Shown here: in pieces, positions 8,180 to 17,047 of the stretch | Layout: every line of letters starts with the position of its first letter | How positions within the stretch are numbered: the stretch's first letter is position 1 | From: Candidatus Dadabacteria bacterium | Lineage (GTDB): Bacteria; Desulfobacterota_D; UBA1144; Nemesobacterales; UBA2774 | Direction of reading: 5' to 3' | NCBI GenBank assembly: GCA_004356555.1 | Contig: SMWY01000029.1 | Location: 1-28,876, forward strand | Length of the DNA: 28,876 bases | Notes under the pieces: generated by a model | Databases searched by the model: none | Seen by the model: the letters and a program-made list of their open reading frames with translations, nothing else | What the model was told of the DNA's origin: nothing | Position numbers and translations under genes: made by a program

Positions 8180-9540
8180 CTGAGCTCCTCTACTAACTTC
8201 TCTCCAAAAGCCCAGACATTCCCCGCTCCAAGAGTGAGTACAATGTCCTTTGGCTCGAGATTATCCAGAACTGTCGAGACCATATTGTCGCCATTTAAGT
8301 ACTGAACATTTTGGTGCCCCGTTTCTTTAAGTGATTGAAAAAGTTTTTGAGATGTAATTCCGTCAATTGGATCTTCTCCCGCAGCATATATATCCATTAT
8401 ATAAAGCATATCCACATGTGCAAGCACCTGGACAAACTCATCAAACAGTAACTGTGTTCTAGTGTATCTGTGGGGCTGGAATATAACGACAATTCTTCCA
8501 GGCTGAGATTCCTTTATAGCGCTTATTGTAACTTCAATCTCTTTAGGATGATGAGCGTAATCATCTATTACCAACACTCCCCTACCCTCACCCTTTACCT
8601 GGAGCCTCCTATCAATCCCCTTAAATTCTGATAATCCGTAGCTTACATCCTTAAAACTCATTCCGAGCTCCATACCAACAGCTATGGCGGCAAGCGAGTT
8701 TTGTGCATTATGGCGTCCCGGGACATTTAGGTTTACAGATCCAAGACGGGACTTTTTCAAAAATACATTGAACTTTGTTTCGAACCCTGAAACTAAGACG
8801 TCTTCAGCTCTTAATTCGGCATCCTGATCAAAACCATAGGTTAGTATCCTTTTTTTAAACTCTCTGGAGAGTGATTTAATCCTGGGGCAGTCAATACACA
8901 GCACGGAGAGTCCGTAGAATGGTATCTTATTTAAAAAACTTAAAAAAGCGGCTTCTAATTCATCCATATCCTTGTAATAGTCCATATGCTCTTCATCGAT
9001 ATTTGTGAGTACTGATATAACAGGGGAAAGTCTCAGGAATGAACCGTCACTTTCATCGGCCTCTACAACCATAAAATCCCCCTTTCCGAGGCGCGCATTG
9101 GTACCCATGGTTTTTACTATACCGCCAACCACTATTGTGGGGTCTAATTGACCATATGAAAGCACTGCTGCAATCATTGATGTAGTCGTTGTTTTTCCGT
9201 GGCTTCCGGCAACCGCTATCCCGTATCGGAGTCTCATAAGCTCAGCTAACATCTCAGCTCTCGGAATAACCGGAATATTAATTTCTTTGGCTCTTAGCAC
9301 TTCGGGGTTGTCTGATTTGATAGCCGAAGATATTACCACCACTCCAGAGCCTTCAACATTTTTCCCACTGTGGCCTATATTTATTTTAGCGCCCAAATCC
9401 ATAAGCCTTTTTACTGTGGCCGACTCTTCTATATCGGAACCTGTAATTTCATATCCCATATTGAGCAGCACCTCTGCAATACCGCTCATCCCTATTCCTC
9501 CAATCCCAACAAAATGAATCCGTTTTATCTTTCCGTACAC
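8176..9540 (-). CDS. murC: UDP-N-acetylmuramate--L-alanine ligase MurC
   Basis: Adds L-alanine to UDP-MurNAc, the first step of stem peptide synthesis. The N-terminal substrate domain has HFVGIGGIGMSGIAEVL. The Mur-ligase ATP loop GSHGKTTTT is at 112-120. The central domain has TNIDEEHMDYY and the C-terminal domain has DDYAHHPKEI and FQPHRYTRT. The 454-residue length is normal. It starts with GTG, which shares one base with the murG TAG stop. GGAG eight bases upstream lies within the end of murG. It is followed by murB with a 4-base overlap. Confidence 0.97.
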   Translation of the reverse strand: MYGKIKRIHFVGIGGIGMSGIAEVLLNMGYEITGSDIEESATVKRLMDLGAKINIGHSGKNVEGSGVVVISSAIKSDNPEVLRAKEINIPVIPRAEMLAELMRLRYGIAVAGSHGKTTTTSMIAAVLSYGQLDPTIVVGGIVKTMGTNARLGKGDFMVVEADESDGSFLRLSPVISVLTNIDEEHMDYYKDMDELEAAFLSFLNKIPFYGLSVLCIDCPRIKSLSREFKKRILTYGFDQDAELRAEDVLVSGFETKFNVFLKKSRLGSVNLNVPGRHNAQNSLAAIAVGMELGMSFKDVSYGLSEFKGIDRRLQVKGEGRGVLVIDDYAHHPKEIEVTISAIKESQPGRIVVIFQPHRYTRTQLLFDEFVQVLAHVDMLYIMDIYAAGEDPIDGITSQKLFQSLKETGHQNVQYLNGDNMVSTVLDNLEPKDIVLTLGAGNVWAFGEKLVEELR

Positions 9541-10610
9541 TAGTTATCTCCGGCTAAATTATATAAACCATCAACTATTTCTCTTGCAGCCTCAGGCTTG
9601 CCAAGCTTTTTGGCATTGGCTGCCATTATATTTAGTTTGTCTTCGTCAAATAGATTGGTCAATGTCAGGGCAAATTTTTCTGGTGTAGCGTCTTTATCTT
9701 CAATAAGCACAGTGGCGTCAGAGCTCTCCAGAATTTTTGCGTTCTCAAACTGGTGATTATGAGCAGCATACGGAAAAGGGACGAGAATTGAGGGTTTTCC
9801 AAGAGCAGTAATCTCAGCTATTGTGCCAGCCCCGGCTCTGCCTATAACTAAGTTAGATTTACTGTATGCCTCTGCCATATCATCTATAAATGTAAGGACC
9901 TGAGCATTAATTCCATTTTCAATGTATAGATCCTTCACATAAAGATAATCTTTTCCCCCGGTTTGATGAATAATGGAAATGTCCATATTGTCGATTTTGG
10001 AAAATGCTTCAGGAACTGAGCGATTTAAAGAATAAGCTCCCTGGCTACCTCCAAAAATGAGAACAGATATAGATTCAAAATTTTCAGGACTATGAGTTTT
10101 ATTTAGAATTTCTTTACGAATAGGATTCCCAGTAACTACAACTTTTTTTGACGGGAAATAGAGCACACTTGAATCAAACGAGGCAAAGATTTTATTCACA
10201 ATTCTTCCCAGAATACGGTTTGTAACCCCAGGCACCGTGTTCTGTTCACATATTGCAGTTGGTATTCTAAGTAAAACAGCTATCAAAACAAGTGGGCCCG
10301 ACACATACCCCCCTACTCCAAGCACAACATCCGGTTTAAAACTTCTTATTATTGATATGGAGTCAAAAAGACCTTTAAAAGCATATAAAAAAGCGATTAG
10401 AGTTTTAAACAAGCCTCGACCCACAAAACCCCTTGAACTAATGTGTTTTATTTTATATCCCTTTTTCAAAAGCAATTCATTTTCCAAACCTTTTTCTGTC
10501 CCCACGAAAAGTATTTCGTCCTCGTAATTTCTATCAGTGATCTCTTCGGCAATAGATACGGCAGGAAATACGTGCCCACCTGTTCCGCCGCCGGCAATTA
10601 TTATCCTCAT
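9540..10610 (-). CDS. murG: Lipid II-forming GlcNAc transferase MurG
   Basis: Peripheral inner-membrane GT28 glycosyltransferase that transfers GlcNAc from UDP-GlcNAc to lipid I, making lipid II. Visible motifs are the N-terminal glycine-rich loop GGGTGGHVFPA (7-17), VLGVGGYVSGP, the second glycine-rich loop FGGSQGAYSLN and GRAGAGTIAEI for UDP-GlcNAc binding. The 356-residue length is typical. Its ATG overlaps the ftsW stop in ATGA. The product is the substrate for FtsW/FtsI after flipping by MurJ, which is encoded just beyond the cluster. Confidence 0.97.
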   Translation of the reverse strand: MRIIIAGGGTGGHVFPAVSIAEEITDRNYEDEILFVGTEKGLENELLLKKGYKIKHISSRGFVGRGLFKTLIAFLYAFKGLFDSISIIRSFKPDVVLGVGGYVSGPLVLIAVLLRIPTAICEQNTVPGVTNRILGRIVNKIFASFDSSVLYFPSKKVVVTGNPIRKEILNKTHSPENFESISVLIFGGSQGAYSLNRSVPEAFSKIDNMDISIIHQTGGKDYLYVKDLYIENGINAQVLTFIDDMAEAYSKSNLVIGRAGAGTIAEITALGKPSILVPFPYAAHNHQFENAKILESSDATVLIEDKDATPEKFALTLTNLFDEDKLNIMAANAKKLGKPEAAREIVDGLYNLAGDN

Positions 10611-11716
10611 TTTATTCCCGATCTAGAGACATTAAGTATTATTCCGACTGCTGCCAAACTGGTTATTAAGGATGTCCCACCGTAACTAATGAAAGGAAGC
10701 GTGAGACCTTTAGTGGGGAATAGACCTACAGCTACCGCCATATTCATTCCTGCCTGAATAGCAATAAGGACGACGCAGCCAAAGACCAAATAACAACCGA
10801 AAAGATCAGGGGCCCTTAGTGACACACGCAAGCTTCTAACTAATAAAATTACAAAACCAATTATAACGATAACTATACCGATAAAACCAAGTTCCTCACC
10901 TATTATAGCGAATATAAAATCGGTATGCGCCTGAGGTAAAAAGAAGAGCTTCTGTGTACTATCGCCAAGTCCCGTGCCGTAAATACCTCCCAGTGCAAAT
11001 GCTATAAAAGACTGGATAGACTGATATCCTGAACCAAGGGGGTCTTGCCAGGGATCCATGAAAGCTGTTATACGTTTCATCCTGTATCCTTTCGTGAGAA
11101 CGGCCAAACATAATAAGGCGACCGATACCAGTCCTAAAGGCACAAGATATCTAATTCTTACTTCTCCTATAAACATCATAGTAAAAAGAACCGCTATCAT
11201 TATCGTTGCGGTTCCAAAGTCAGGCTCAAGAAGGATTAGAATTACATAAACGCCTGCAATTAAAATGTGAGAGGCAAACCCCACTACAAAGCTATCTACT
11301 TTATCCCTTTTTTTAGTAAGGGAATGCGCAAGATATAAAACTATAATATATTTTGCAATCTCTGAGGGCTGGAAGCTAAAAGCCCCCAAGTCTATCCACC
11401 TTCTGGCTCCGCCGATATCTTTACCGATTATTAGAACAAGTATGAGTAAACAAAGTCCAATAAAGTATGCAGGGTACACCAGCTTCCTTAAAACCCGGTA
11501 ATCAACACACAGAATTGCAAACATAGAAAGAAGACCCAATGCTAGGTATGCAGCATGGCGCTTAAGGTAATAATTCGGATCACCAAAGTTTTCCATTGAA
11601 TACACTGAGCTTGTACTATAGACCATCAAGACCCCCACAGCAGTTAGAAACACTGCTGAGAGAATGACCCCAATATCATAGTTCCTTCCTTTTGCTGGCT
11701 CAAATATTTTCAACAA
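10607..11716 (-). CDS. ftsW: Septal peptidoglycan polymerase FtsW (SEDS family)
   Basis: Polytopic SEDS glycosyltransferase that polymerises lipid II at the septum together with the FtsI transpeptidase. The sequence is hydrophobic with about ten membrane segments. Family motifs include ARRWIDLGAFSFQPSE, the LLEPDFGTA loop with the catalytic-type Asp, GIYGTGLGDSTQKLFFLP with HTDFIFAIIGEELGF, and the C-terminal GLTLPFISYGGTSL. The start is TTG at 11716 (or the adjacent TTG at 11713), inside the end of murD; no ATG occurs before the first membrane segment. The position between murD and murG supports FtsW rather than RodA. Confidence 0.95.
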   Translation of the reverse strand: MLKIFEPAKGRNYDIGVILSAVFLTAVGVLMVYSTSSVYSMENFGDPNYYLKRHAAYLALGLLSMFAILCVDYRVLRKLVYPAYFIGLCLLILVLIIGKDIGGARRWIDLGAFSFQPSEIAKYIIVLYLAHSLTKKRDKVDSFVVGFASHILIAGVYVILILLEPDFGTATIMIAVLFTMMFIGEVRIRYLVPLGLVSVALLCLAVLTKGYRMKRITAFMDPWQDPLGSGYQSIQSFIAFALGGIYGTGLGDSTQKLFFLPQAHTDFIFAIIGEELGFIGIVIVIIGFVILLVRSLRVSLRAPDLFGCYLVFGCVVLIAIQAGMNMAVAVGLFPTKGLTLPFISYGGTSLITSLAAVGIILNVSRSGIK

Positions 11717-13028
11717 TTTCTTTAAATTTCATCCCCCTTTCTTCATAAGAATTAAACATATCAAAACTTGAACAAGCAGGAGAAAAAAGAACGCTGTCTT
11801 GAGATGTCAGATTCTGGAGAGTTATATCCAAAGCCTCTTTAAGAGAATCAGCTAAGGCGCTGGGAATTCCGACGCCTATCTCTTGCTTCATTCTCAGTTT
11901 AGACTCCCCAATCAGAATTAGAAATCTTACTTTTTCTCTTACTAAATCCTTAAGAGGCTCGAAACTGACACCCTTATCCTTTCCCCCGGCAATCAGTATT
12001 ATCGAGCAAGGAAGGCTCTCAAGAGCCCTGACTGTTGCAGCAGGACTGGTTGATTTAGAATCGTTATAGAATTTAGCGCCTTCTATTTCTCTCACATATT
12101 CATTTCTGTGAGGAAGCGGCTCAAAGTTCTTGATTCCTTCTTGAATTATTATTGGATCGCAGCCCAAAATAGTAGTCCCTGCTATAGCAGCCATAATATT
12201 TTCTACATTGTGGCTACCTATAAGCTTAATACCCTCTACATCGTACACATGATCTCTGAAAGTTATCTCTGAGCCTCTATAAGTCACGCCGTCTTGGCAG
12301 CAGTCTTTTCCAAATGGGACCTTCCTGGACCGCACCCTAGGCAAGTATCCATTAATTACTTCATCATCTTTGTTGTAGACGAACCAGTCATCTCCAGTTT
12401 GGTTTGAATAAATCTTCATCTTGGATTCCACATACTCGTCAAACGACTCGTGATGGTCGAGATGATTAGGTGAAATATTAAGTATTATCGCTACATCAGG
12501 ACGGAAACTTAGAATACCCTGGAGCTGGAAACTGCTTAGCTCAAGGACAAGAACGTCGAACTTGTCTGAATCCTCTGCGATCCGAATTAGAGGAGTACCT
12601 ATATTGGCGCCCAGAAAAACTCTTTGTCCGTTTCTCTCAAGTATTCGTGCAATCAGAGTACAAGTCGTAGTTTTGCCATTTGACCCAGTGATTGCAATTA
12701 TCGGCGTCTTGATAAAACGCCATGCTAGCTCAACCTCGCTTATTACCTCAATTCCTTGAGCCATCGCCATTTGAACTTGCGGTACTTTAAAAGGAACTCC
12801 CGGACTAAGCACTATAGTTTCAGCCCAGAGAAAAGTTTCAGCCGTGTGCTTTCCTGCTTCTACCTTCACTCCTTTTGACTCAAGCAATTCAATGTCTCCC
12901 CCTATTTTCTCAATCGGGGAGCTGTCGCTTACTCTTACCTGAGCCCCTTTATCAAGCAAGAAGTTAACAGAATCCATGCCTGTTTTCCCAAGCCCCACTA
13001 CCAGTATTTTCCTGTTTTGAAGTTCCAT
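11700..13028 (-). CDS. murD: UDP-N-acetylmuramoylalanine--D-glutamate ligase MurD
   Basis: Adds D-glutamate to UDP-MurNAc-L-Ala. The N-terminal domain starts with ILVVGLGKTGMDSVNFL. The ATP loop GSNGKTT is at 115-121. Central motifs NISPNHLDHH and GSHNVENIMAA, and the C-terminal FYNDSKSTSPAAT and LIAGGKDKG, are all present. The 442-residue length is normal. GAGG six to seven bases before the ATG is a good ribosome site, and 28 bases separate the gene from mraY. The 3' end overlaps the start of ftsW by about 17 bases. Confidence 0.97.
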   Translation of the reverse strand: MELQNRKILVVGLGKTGMDSVNFLLDKGAQVRVSDSSPIEKIGGDIELLESKGVKVEAGKHTAETFLWAETIVLSPGVPFKVPQVQMAMAQGIEVISEVELAWRFIKTPIIAITGSNGKTTTCTLIARILERNGQRVFLGANIGTPLIRIAEDSDKFDVLVLELSSFQLQGILSFRPDVAIILNISPNHLDHHESFDEYVESKMKIYSNQTGDDWFVYNKDDEVINGYLPRVRSRKVPFGKDCCQDGVTYRGSEITFRDHVYDVEGIKLIGSHNVENIMAAIAGTTILGCDPIIIQEGIKNFEPLPHRNEYVREIEGAKFYNDSKSTSPAATVRALESLPCSIILIAGGKDKGVSFEPLKDLVREKVRFLILIGESKLRMKQEIGVGIPSALADSLKEALDITLQNLTSQDSVLFSPACSSFDMFNSYEERGMKFKEIVENI

Positions 13029-13056
13029 TTATTCCTCTAAAAATGATAATTGCAAT

Positions 13057-14166
13057 CTATCTAAGCTTGAGTGTCGAAAGAGCAAACAGTGCAAGAACCA
13101 AAGATATAATCCAAAACCTTATAACTACCTTTGATTCAGACCAGCCACTAAGCTCAAAATGGTGATGAAGCGGCGCCATTTTAAAAACTCTCTTACCCGT
13201 GAGCTTAAAAGATATAACCTGAATAATTACAGACAGTGCCTCCATAACAAAAAGGCCACCAACTAAAACTAGCAGTAATTCCTGTTTTATTATTAGAGCG
13301 ACAGAACCAATTGCGGCACCAAGGGCAAGTGATCCTACATCGCCCATAAAGACCTCAGCAGGGTGTGAATTGTACCAGAGAAAACCAAGACATGCTCCAC
13401 CTACAGCGGCGAGATACACGGCAAGCTCACCACCCTGAGGGATATAGGGAATCTGAAGATAACTTGAAAATTCCAGGTGCCCTGATAGATAGCAAAAAAT
13501 AAGATATGTTGCCGCAGCTACGGATATAGACCCGATTGCAAGTCCGTCTAGTCCATCGGTTAAATTTACCGAGTTTGAGGCCCCCACAACAACCAACACC
13601 CCAAAAGGTATATAGAACCAGCCAAGATCAAAAACCGCCTTTTTAAAAAATGGGATAATAATCGAAGTAAAAGGATATTCATTAGCTTCAGTACCGCTAA
13701 CGAGCATACTAAAACCATTCATTTCGCTCAGTATTAGCACAACAAAAAGAGTCCCGAAAACTATCTGTAAGAAGAACTTTAATCTAGCGCTCATCCCCCT
13801 GCCCTTCGTATACTTGAGCCAGTCGTCAAGAAAACCTATTAGCGCATAGCTAAACGTAAAGAGAAGTACGGTCCACATAACTTGACTGCTAAGGTCAACC
13901 CATAAAATCGTTGATATGGTTATTGCGACAACGATAAAGGCTCCTCCCATCGTAGGAGTACCAGCTTTGGATTGATGGCTCTGAGGACCGTCATCACGAA
14001 TACTTTCTTTAAACTGTCTACTGGAAAGGAATTTAATGAAGTATCCGCCCAATATTATGCTTATAAGAAATGCGGTTACACCCGCTCCGAACGAACGGAA
14101 GGTTATGTACCTGAATACATTAAATATGATAAAATCCTCTTTAAGCAAATAAAGAAGATGAAACAT
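13057..14166 (-). CDS. mraY: Phospho-MurNAc-pentapeptide translocase MraY
   Basis: Integral membrane enzyme that moves phospho-MurNAc-pentapeptide onto undecaprenyl phosphate, forming lipid I. About ten membrane segments are evident. Signature motifs are the DDWLKYTKGRG loop (first aspartate-rich site), SVNLTDGLDGLAIG (Mg-binding), FMGDVGSLALG and the cytoplasmic HHHFELSGWSE near the C-terminus. The 369-residue length is standard. The start lies 3 bases after the murF stop. Its ribosome site, GAGGAG, is formed by the last two Glu codons of murF, which ties the two genes together. Confidence 0.97.
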   Translation of the reverse strand: MFHLLYLLKEDFIIFNVFRYITFRSFGAGVTAFLISIILGGYFIKFLSSRQFKESIRDDGPQSHQSKAGTPTMGGAFIVVAITISTILWVDLSSQVMWTVLLFTFSYALIGFLDDWLKYTKGRGMSARLKFFLQIVFGTLFVVLILSEMNGFSMLVSGTEANEYPFTSIIIPFFKKAVFDLGWFYIPFGVLVVVGASNSVNLTDGLDGLAIGSISVAAATYLIFCYLSGHLEFSSYLQIPYIPQGGELAVYLAAVGGACLGFLWYNSHPAEVFMGDVGSLALGAAIGSVALIIKQELLLVLVGGLFVMEALSVIIQVISFKLTGKRVFKMAPLHHHFELSGWSESKVVIRFWIISLVLALFALSTLKLR

Positions 14167-14169
14167 TTA

Positions 14170-15540
14170 TTACTCCTCAAATAGTCTTTTAATTACCTGC
14201 TCCATTGTTGATCCACGAGAGCCCTTTACTAGTACCAAGTCATTTGGTTTTGCGGTATCAATTAAGAATTTAGTCGCTTCCTTATGTGTCTTTGCATGAA
14301 AGCCGCTAATCACATCGCCAGCGCCATCCAAGATGTTTGCCGCGTATTTTCCATATGTAATAACGTCGTCCACTCCAGAGACGGATAGGTATTTGCCAAT
14401 TTCTCGGTGCTCGTATTCACTTGCCTCACCCAGCTCAAGCATATCACCCAAAACAGCTATCGCTTTGCCTCCTCCCTTTAACCTTACAAGTTCATCGATT
14501 GCGCGTTTCATAGAATCGGGATTGGCATTGTAGGCGTCATTAATTACCTTAAACCCAAGAGGGGTGTCCAGAACTTGAAGTCTCATTTTGGTAGGAGTAA
14601 ACCTTTCAAGTCCTTCACGGATTTGAGCAGTATCACAGCCTAACGATAGAGCGATTCCCGCGGCGCATAGAGAATTCATTACGTTATGGAGACCAATTCC
14701 CTTTAAACGTACAGGGAATTCTATCCCTTGGACATTCATATTAAATGTAATATTGGAAAAGTCACTACACTCTATGTGGCTGGCTGAGATCATAGCCCCT
14801 TTTGCATTGATTCCATAGGTAATTTTTTGACAATTAAGACCGTTTGCTATTCTTTCTACCCTTAAATCATCAAGATTTACAACAAAAACATTATGCTCAT
14901 TAAAATTCTCTACAAGCTCCCCTTTTGCTTTGGCTACCCCATCTAGTCCACCTAGCTTTTCAAGGTGGGCGTGTCCTATATTGGTTATGGCCCCAATGTC
15001 CGGACGTGCAATCTCTGAAAGCCTTCTAATTTCTCCAAAGTCGTTCATTGCTACCTCTAGCACAGCTGCCGTGTTCTCATTCTTCAACTCAAAAAGAGTT
15101 AAGGGTAGACCAATAAGATTGTTAAAATTGCCAGTGTTTTTTAGAGTTTTATGTTTTAAGGAAACTATGCTCCACGTCATTTCCTTTGTGGTAGTTTTCC
15201 CGTTTGATCCGGTAATTGCAGCAACCTTTAAATCAGGGAAGCTCATTCGCCAATCCGATGCTAGGTCCCCTAATGCCCTTAGCGTGGAAGAAACTTGTAT
15301 TAAAACTTTACCGTTTAAATCCTGAGAAGATGTACTTTCTACAACAACTCCGCTTGCTCCCCTATTAAAAGCCTCTTTAATAAAATCTTCACCATCAAAA
15401 TTGTCCCCTTTCAAGGCGAAAAAGATTTCATCTTTTGTAATCTTTCTCGTATCTGTTGATACTCCACTAAAGACGCTTCCGCTTTTCCCCGAGAGCAGCC
15501 TCCCATGAGTTGAACTAAGAATAAAATTTAGATCCAGCAT
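14170..15540 (-). CDS. murF: UDP-MurNAc-tripeptide--D-Ala-D-Ala ligase MurF
   Basis: Adds D-Ala-D-Ala to complete the pentapeptide precursor. The N-terminal domain has GVSTDTRKI and FFALKGDNFDGEDF. The ATP loop GSNGKTTTKE starts near residue 111. Central TNIGHAHLEKLG and GLHNVMNSL, and C-terminal VINDAYNANPDSMK and AVLGDMLELG, are diagnostic. I start the gene at ATG 15540 (456 residues): it has GGAAA at suitable spacing, whereas the in-frame TTG four codons upstream (15552) has no ribosome site. The gene lies 22 bases after murE. The D-Ala-D-Ala ligase that makes its substrate is not encoded in the window. Confidence 0.95.
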   Translation of the reverse strand: MLDLNFILSSTHGRLLSGKSGSVFSGVSTDTRKITKDEIFFALKGDNFDGEDFIKEAFNRGASGVVVESTSSQDLNGKVLIQVSSTLRALGDLASDWRMSFPDLKVAAITGSNGKTTTKEMTWSIVSLKHKTLKNTGNFNNLIGLPLTLFELKNENTAAVLEVAMNDFGEIRRLSEIARPDIGAITNIGHAHLEKLGGLDGVAKAKGELVENFNEHNVFVVNLDDLRVERIANGLNCQKITYGINAKGAMISASHIECSDFSNITFNMNVQGIEFPVRLKGIGLHNVMNSLCAAGIALSLGCDTAQIREGLERFTPTKMRLQVLDTPLGFKVINDAYNANPDSMKRAIDELVRLKGGGKAIAVLGDMLELGEASEYEHREIGKYLSVSGVDDVITYGKYAANILDGAGDVISGFHAKTHKEATKFLIDTAKPNDLVLVKGSRGSTMEQVIKRLFEE

Positions 15541-15562
15541 AATTGTTTCCAAAGAACTAAAT

Positions 15563-17047
15563 TTATTTTAATGATAATGACTCCCTTGCTATTTCCCTAT
15601 CATCAAACGGGTACTTAGTTGTCCCTATAATCTGATAATCCTCATGCCCCTTACCAGCAATTAGTACAGTGTCATTTTTTTGGGCAGTTTTTATAGCTAG
15701 CTTAATTGCAGCTATTCTATCGGTAATCCTGTAATAGGGGTTATTATCTTCCCCATATTGAAAAACTCCCTCCTCGATCTGATCTATAATAATTTCAGGG
15801 TCTTCAGTGCGAGGGTTATCGGATGTAACAATTAGAATATCTGAAAGTTCTTTTCCTATCATGCCCATAAGAGGCCTTTTAGCAGAGTCTCTATCACCGC
15901 CGCATCCGAAAACAAGAATTACGTTTCCCTTTGTAAGCGGTCTTACTGACAGTAGAACATTTTTAAGAGCATCTGGCGTATGTGCATAATCCACAAGTAC
16001 TTTAAACCCCAATGCGTTCGGAATTCCTTCTAGTCTTCCGGGAACAGATGAAATTTGAGAAATGCCTTTTTCAATGGCGTCAATAGGTGAACCTAATGAA
16101 ATTGTAGTAGCAATAGCAGCAAGTATATTTGATAAATTATGCTCCCCGAATAGTGTTGATTTAACCTGAATAAAGCCTTCAGGAGTATTAATAGTTGCCT
16201 CGATTCCGTTATCTGTAATTTTTGAGGATACAGCATATATTGTTGCAGCCTCATTATTAATGGAATAGGTTACTACATCGGCGGGCGCATCATTTACAAT
16301 TTGTACTCCGAAGGGATCATCAATATTTATAATTGAGAATTTATTTTTCTTATCACTCTGCCCCAAGAACTCCGTAAATAACCTCTTTTTGACTTCAAAG
16401 TAGTTTGCGATTGTGTCGTGATAATCGAGGTGGTCTTGAGTTAAATTAGTAAATACCGCGGCGTCAAAATGACACTCCTTCACTCTCTCTTTGTCAATAG
16501 CATGTGAAGAAACTTCCATTGCCACTGTGTCTACTCCCGAATCTCTCATTTCTCTAAACATCCCCATGAGATCAGAAGATTCAGGGGTTGTCATAGAGGA
16601 TCGAATTTTATTTTCGCCGTAGCGGTAATCGATAGTGCCTATTATGCCGGAATTCTTACTTTCTTCGTTCCATATAGATTCCAGGAGATAGGTAATTGTA
16701 GTTTTTCCGTTCGTTCCTGTAATACCAACGAGTTTAAGTTCTTTTGTCGGGTGTCTGTAAAAATTAGACGAAGCAATTGCAAGAGATGCTCTGGAATCAT
16801 TAACCTCAACTACAGATACGTCTTTAAAATTTTTATCCGGCGCTTTTTCCAATATCAGGGCTTTAGCCCCGTTTCCAACTGCCGATTCAATATACTTATG
16901 GCCGTCCGTATTTTCGCCCGTGAGTGCTACAAATAAAAAATGCTCTTTAACCTTGTTTGAATCAAAGGAAATACCCGAAATGTTTAAGCTGTCATCTCCT
17001 TTGAAATTTTTTATATCTATCCCATTTACGAGTTCTCTAAGGATCAT
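15563..17047 (-). CDS. murE: UDP-MurNAc-tripeptide synthetase MurE (meso-DAP type)
   Basis: Adds the third stem-peptide residue to UDP-MurNAc-L-Ala-D-Glu. The ATP loop GTNGKTT is at 111-117. Other motifs are AMEVSSHAIDKERV, FTNLTQDHLDYH, the carbamylated-lysine region YFEVKKRLF and VDYAHTPDALKN. The specificity motif DNPR is at 410-413, and by established family knowledge this motif indicates meso-diaminopimelate rather than lysine. The 494-residue length is normal. The ATG overlaps the ftsI stop in ATGA, implying coupled translation. Confidence 0.97.
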   Translation of the reverse strand: MILRELVNGIDIKNFKGDDSLNISGISFDSNKVKEHFLFVALTGENTDGHKYIESAVGNGAKALILEKAPDKNFKDVSVVEVNDSRASLAIASSNFYRHPTKELKLVGITGTNGKTTITYLLESIWNEESKNSGIIGTIDYRYGENKIRSSMTTPESSDLMGMFREMRDSGVDTVAMEVSSHAIDKERVKECHFDAAVFTNLTQDHLDYHDTIANYFEVKKRLFTEFLGQSDKKNKFSIINIDDPFGVQIVNDAPADVVTYSINNEAATIYAVSSKITDNGIEATINTPEGFIQVKSTLFGEHNLSNILAAIATTISLGSPIDAIEKGISQISSVPGRLEGIPNALGFKVLVDYAHTPDALKNVLLSVRPLTKGNVILVFGCGGDRDSAKRPLMGMIGKELSDILIVTSDNPRTEDPEIIIDQIEEGVFQYGEDNNPYYRITDRIAAIKLAIKTAQKNDTVLIAGKGHEDYQIIGTTKYPFDDREIARESLSLK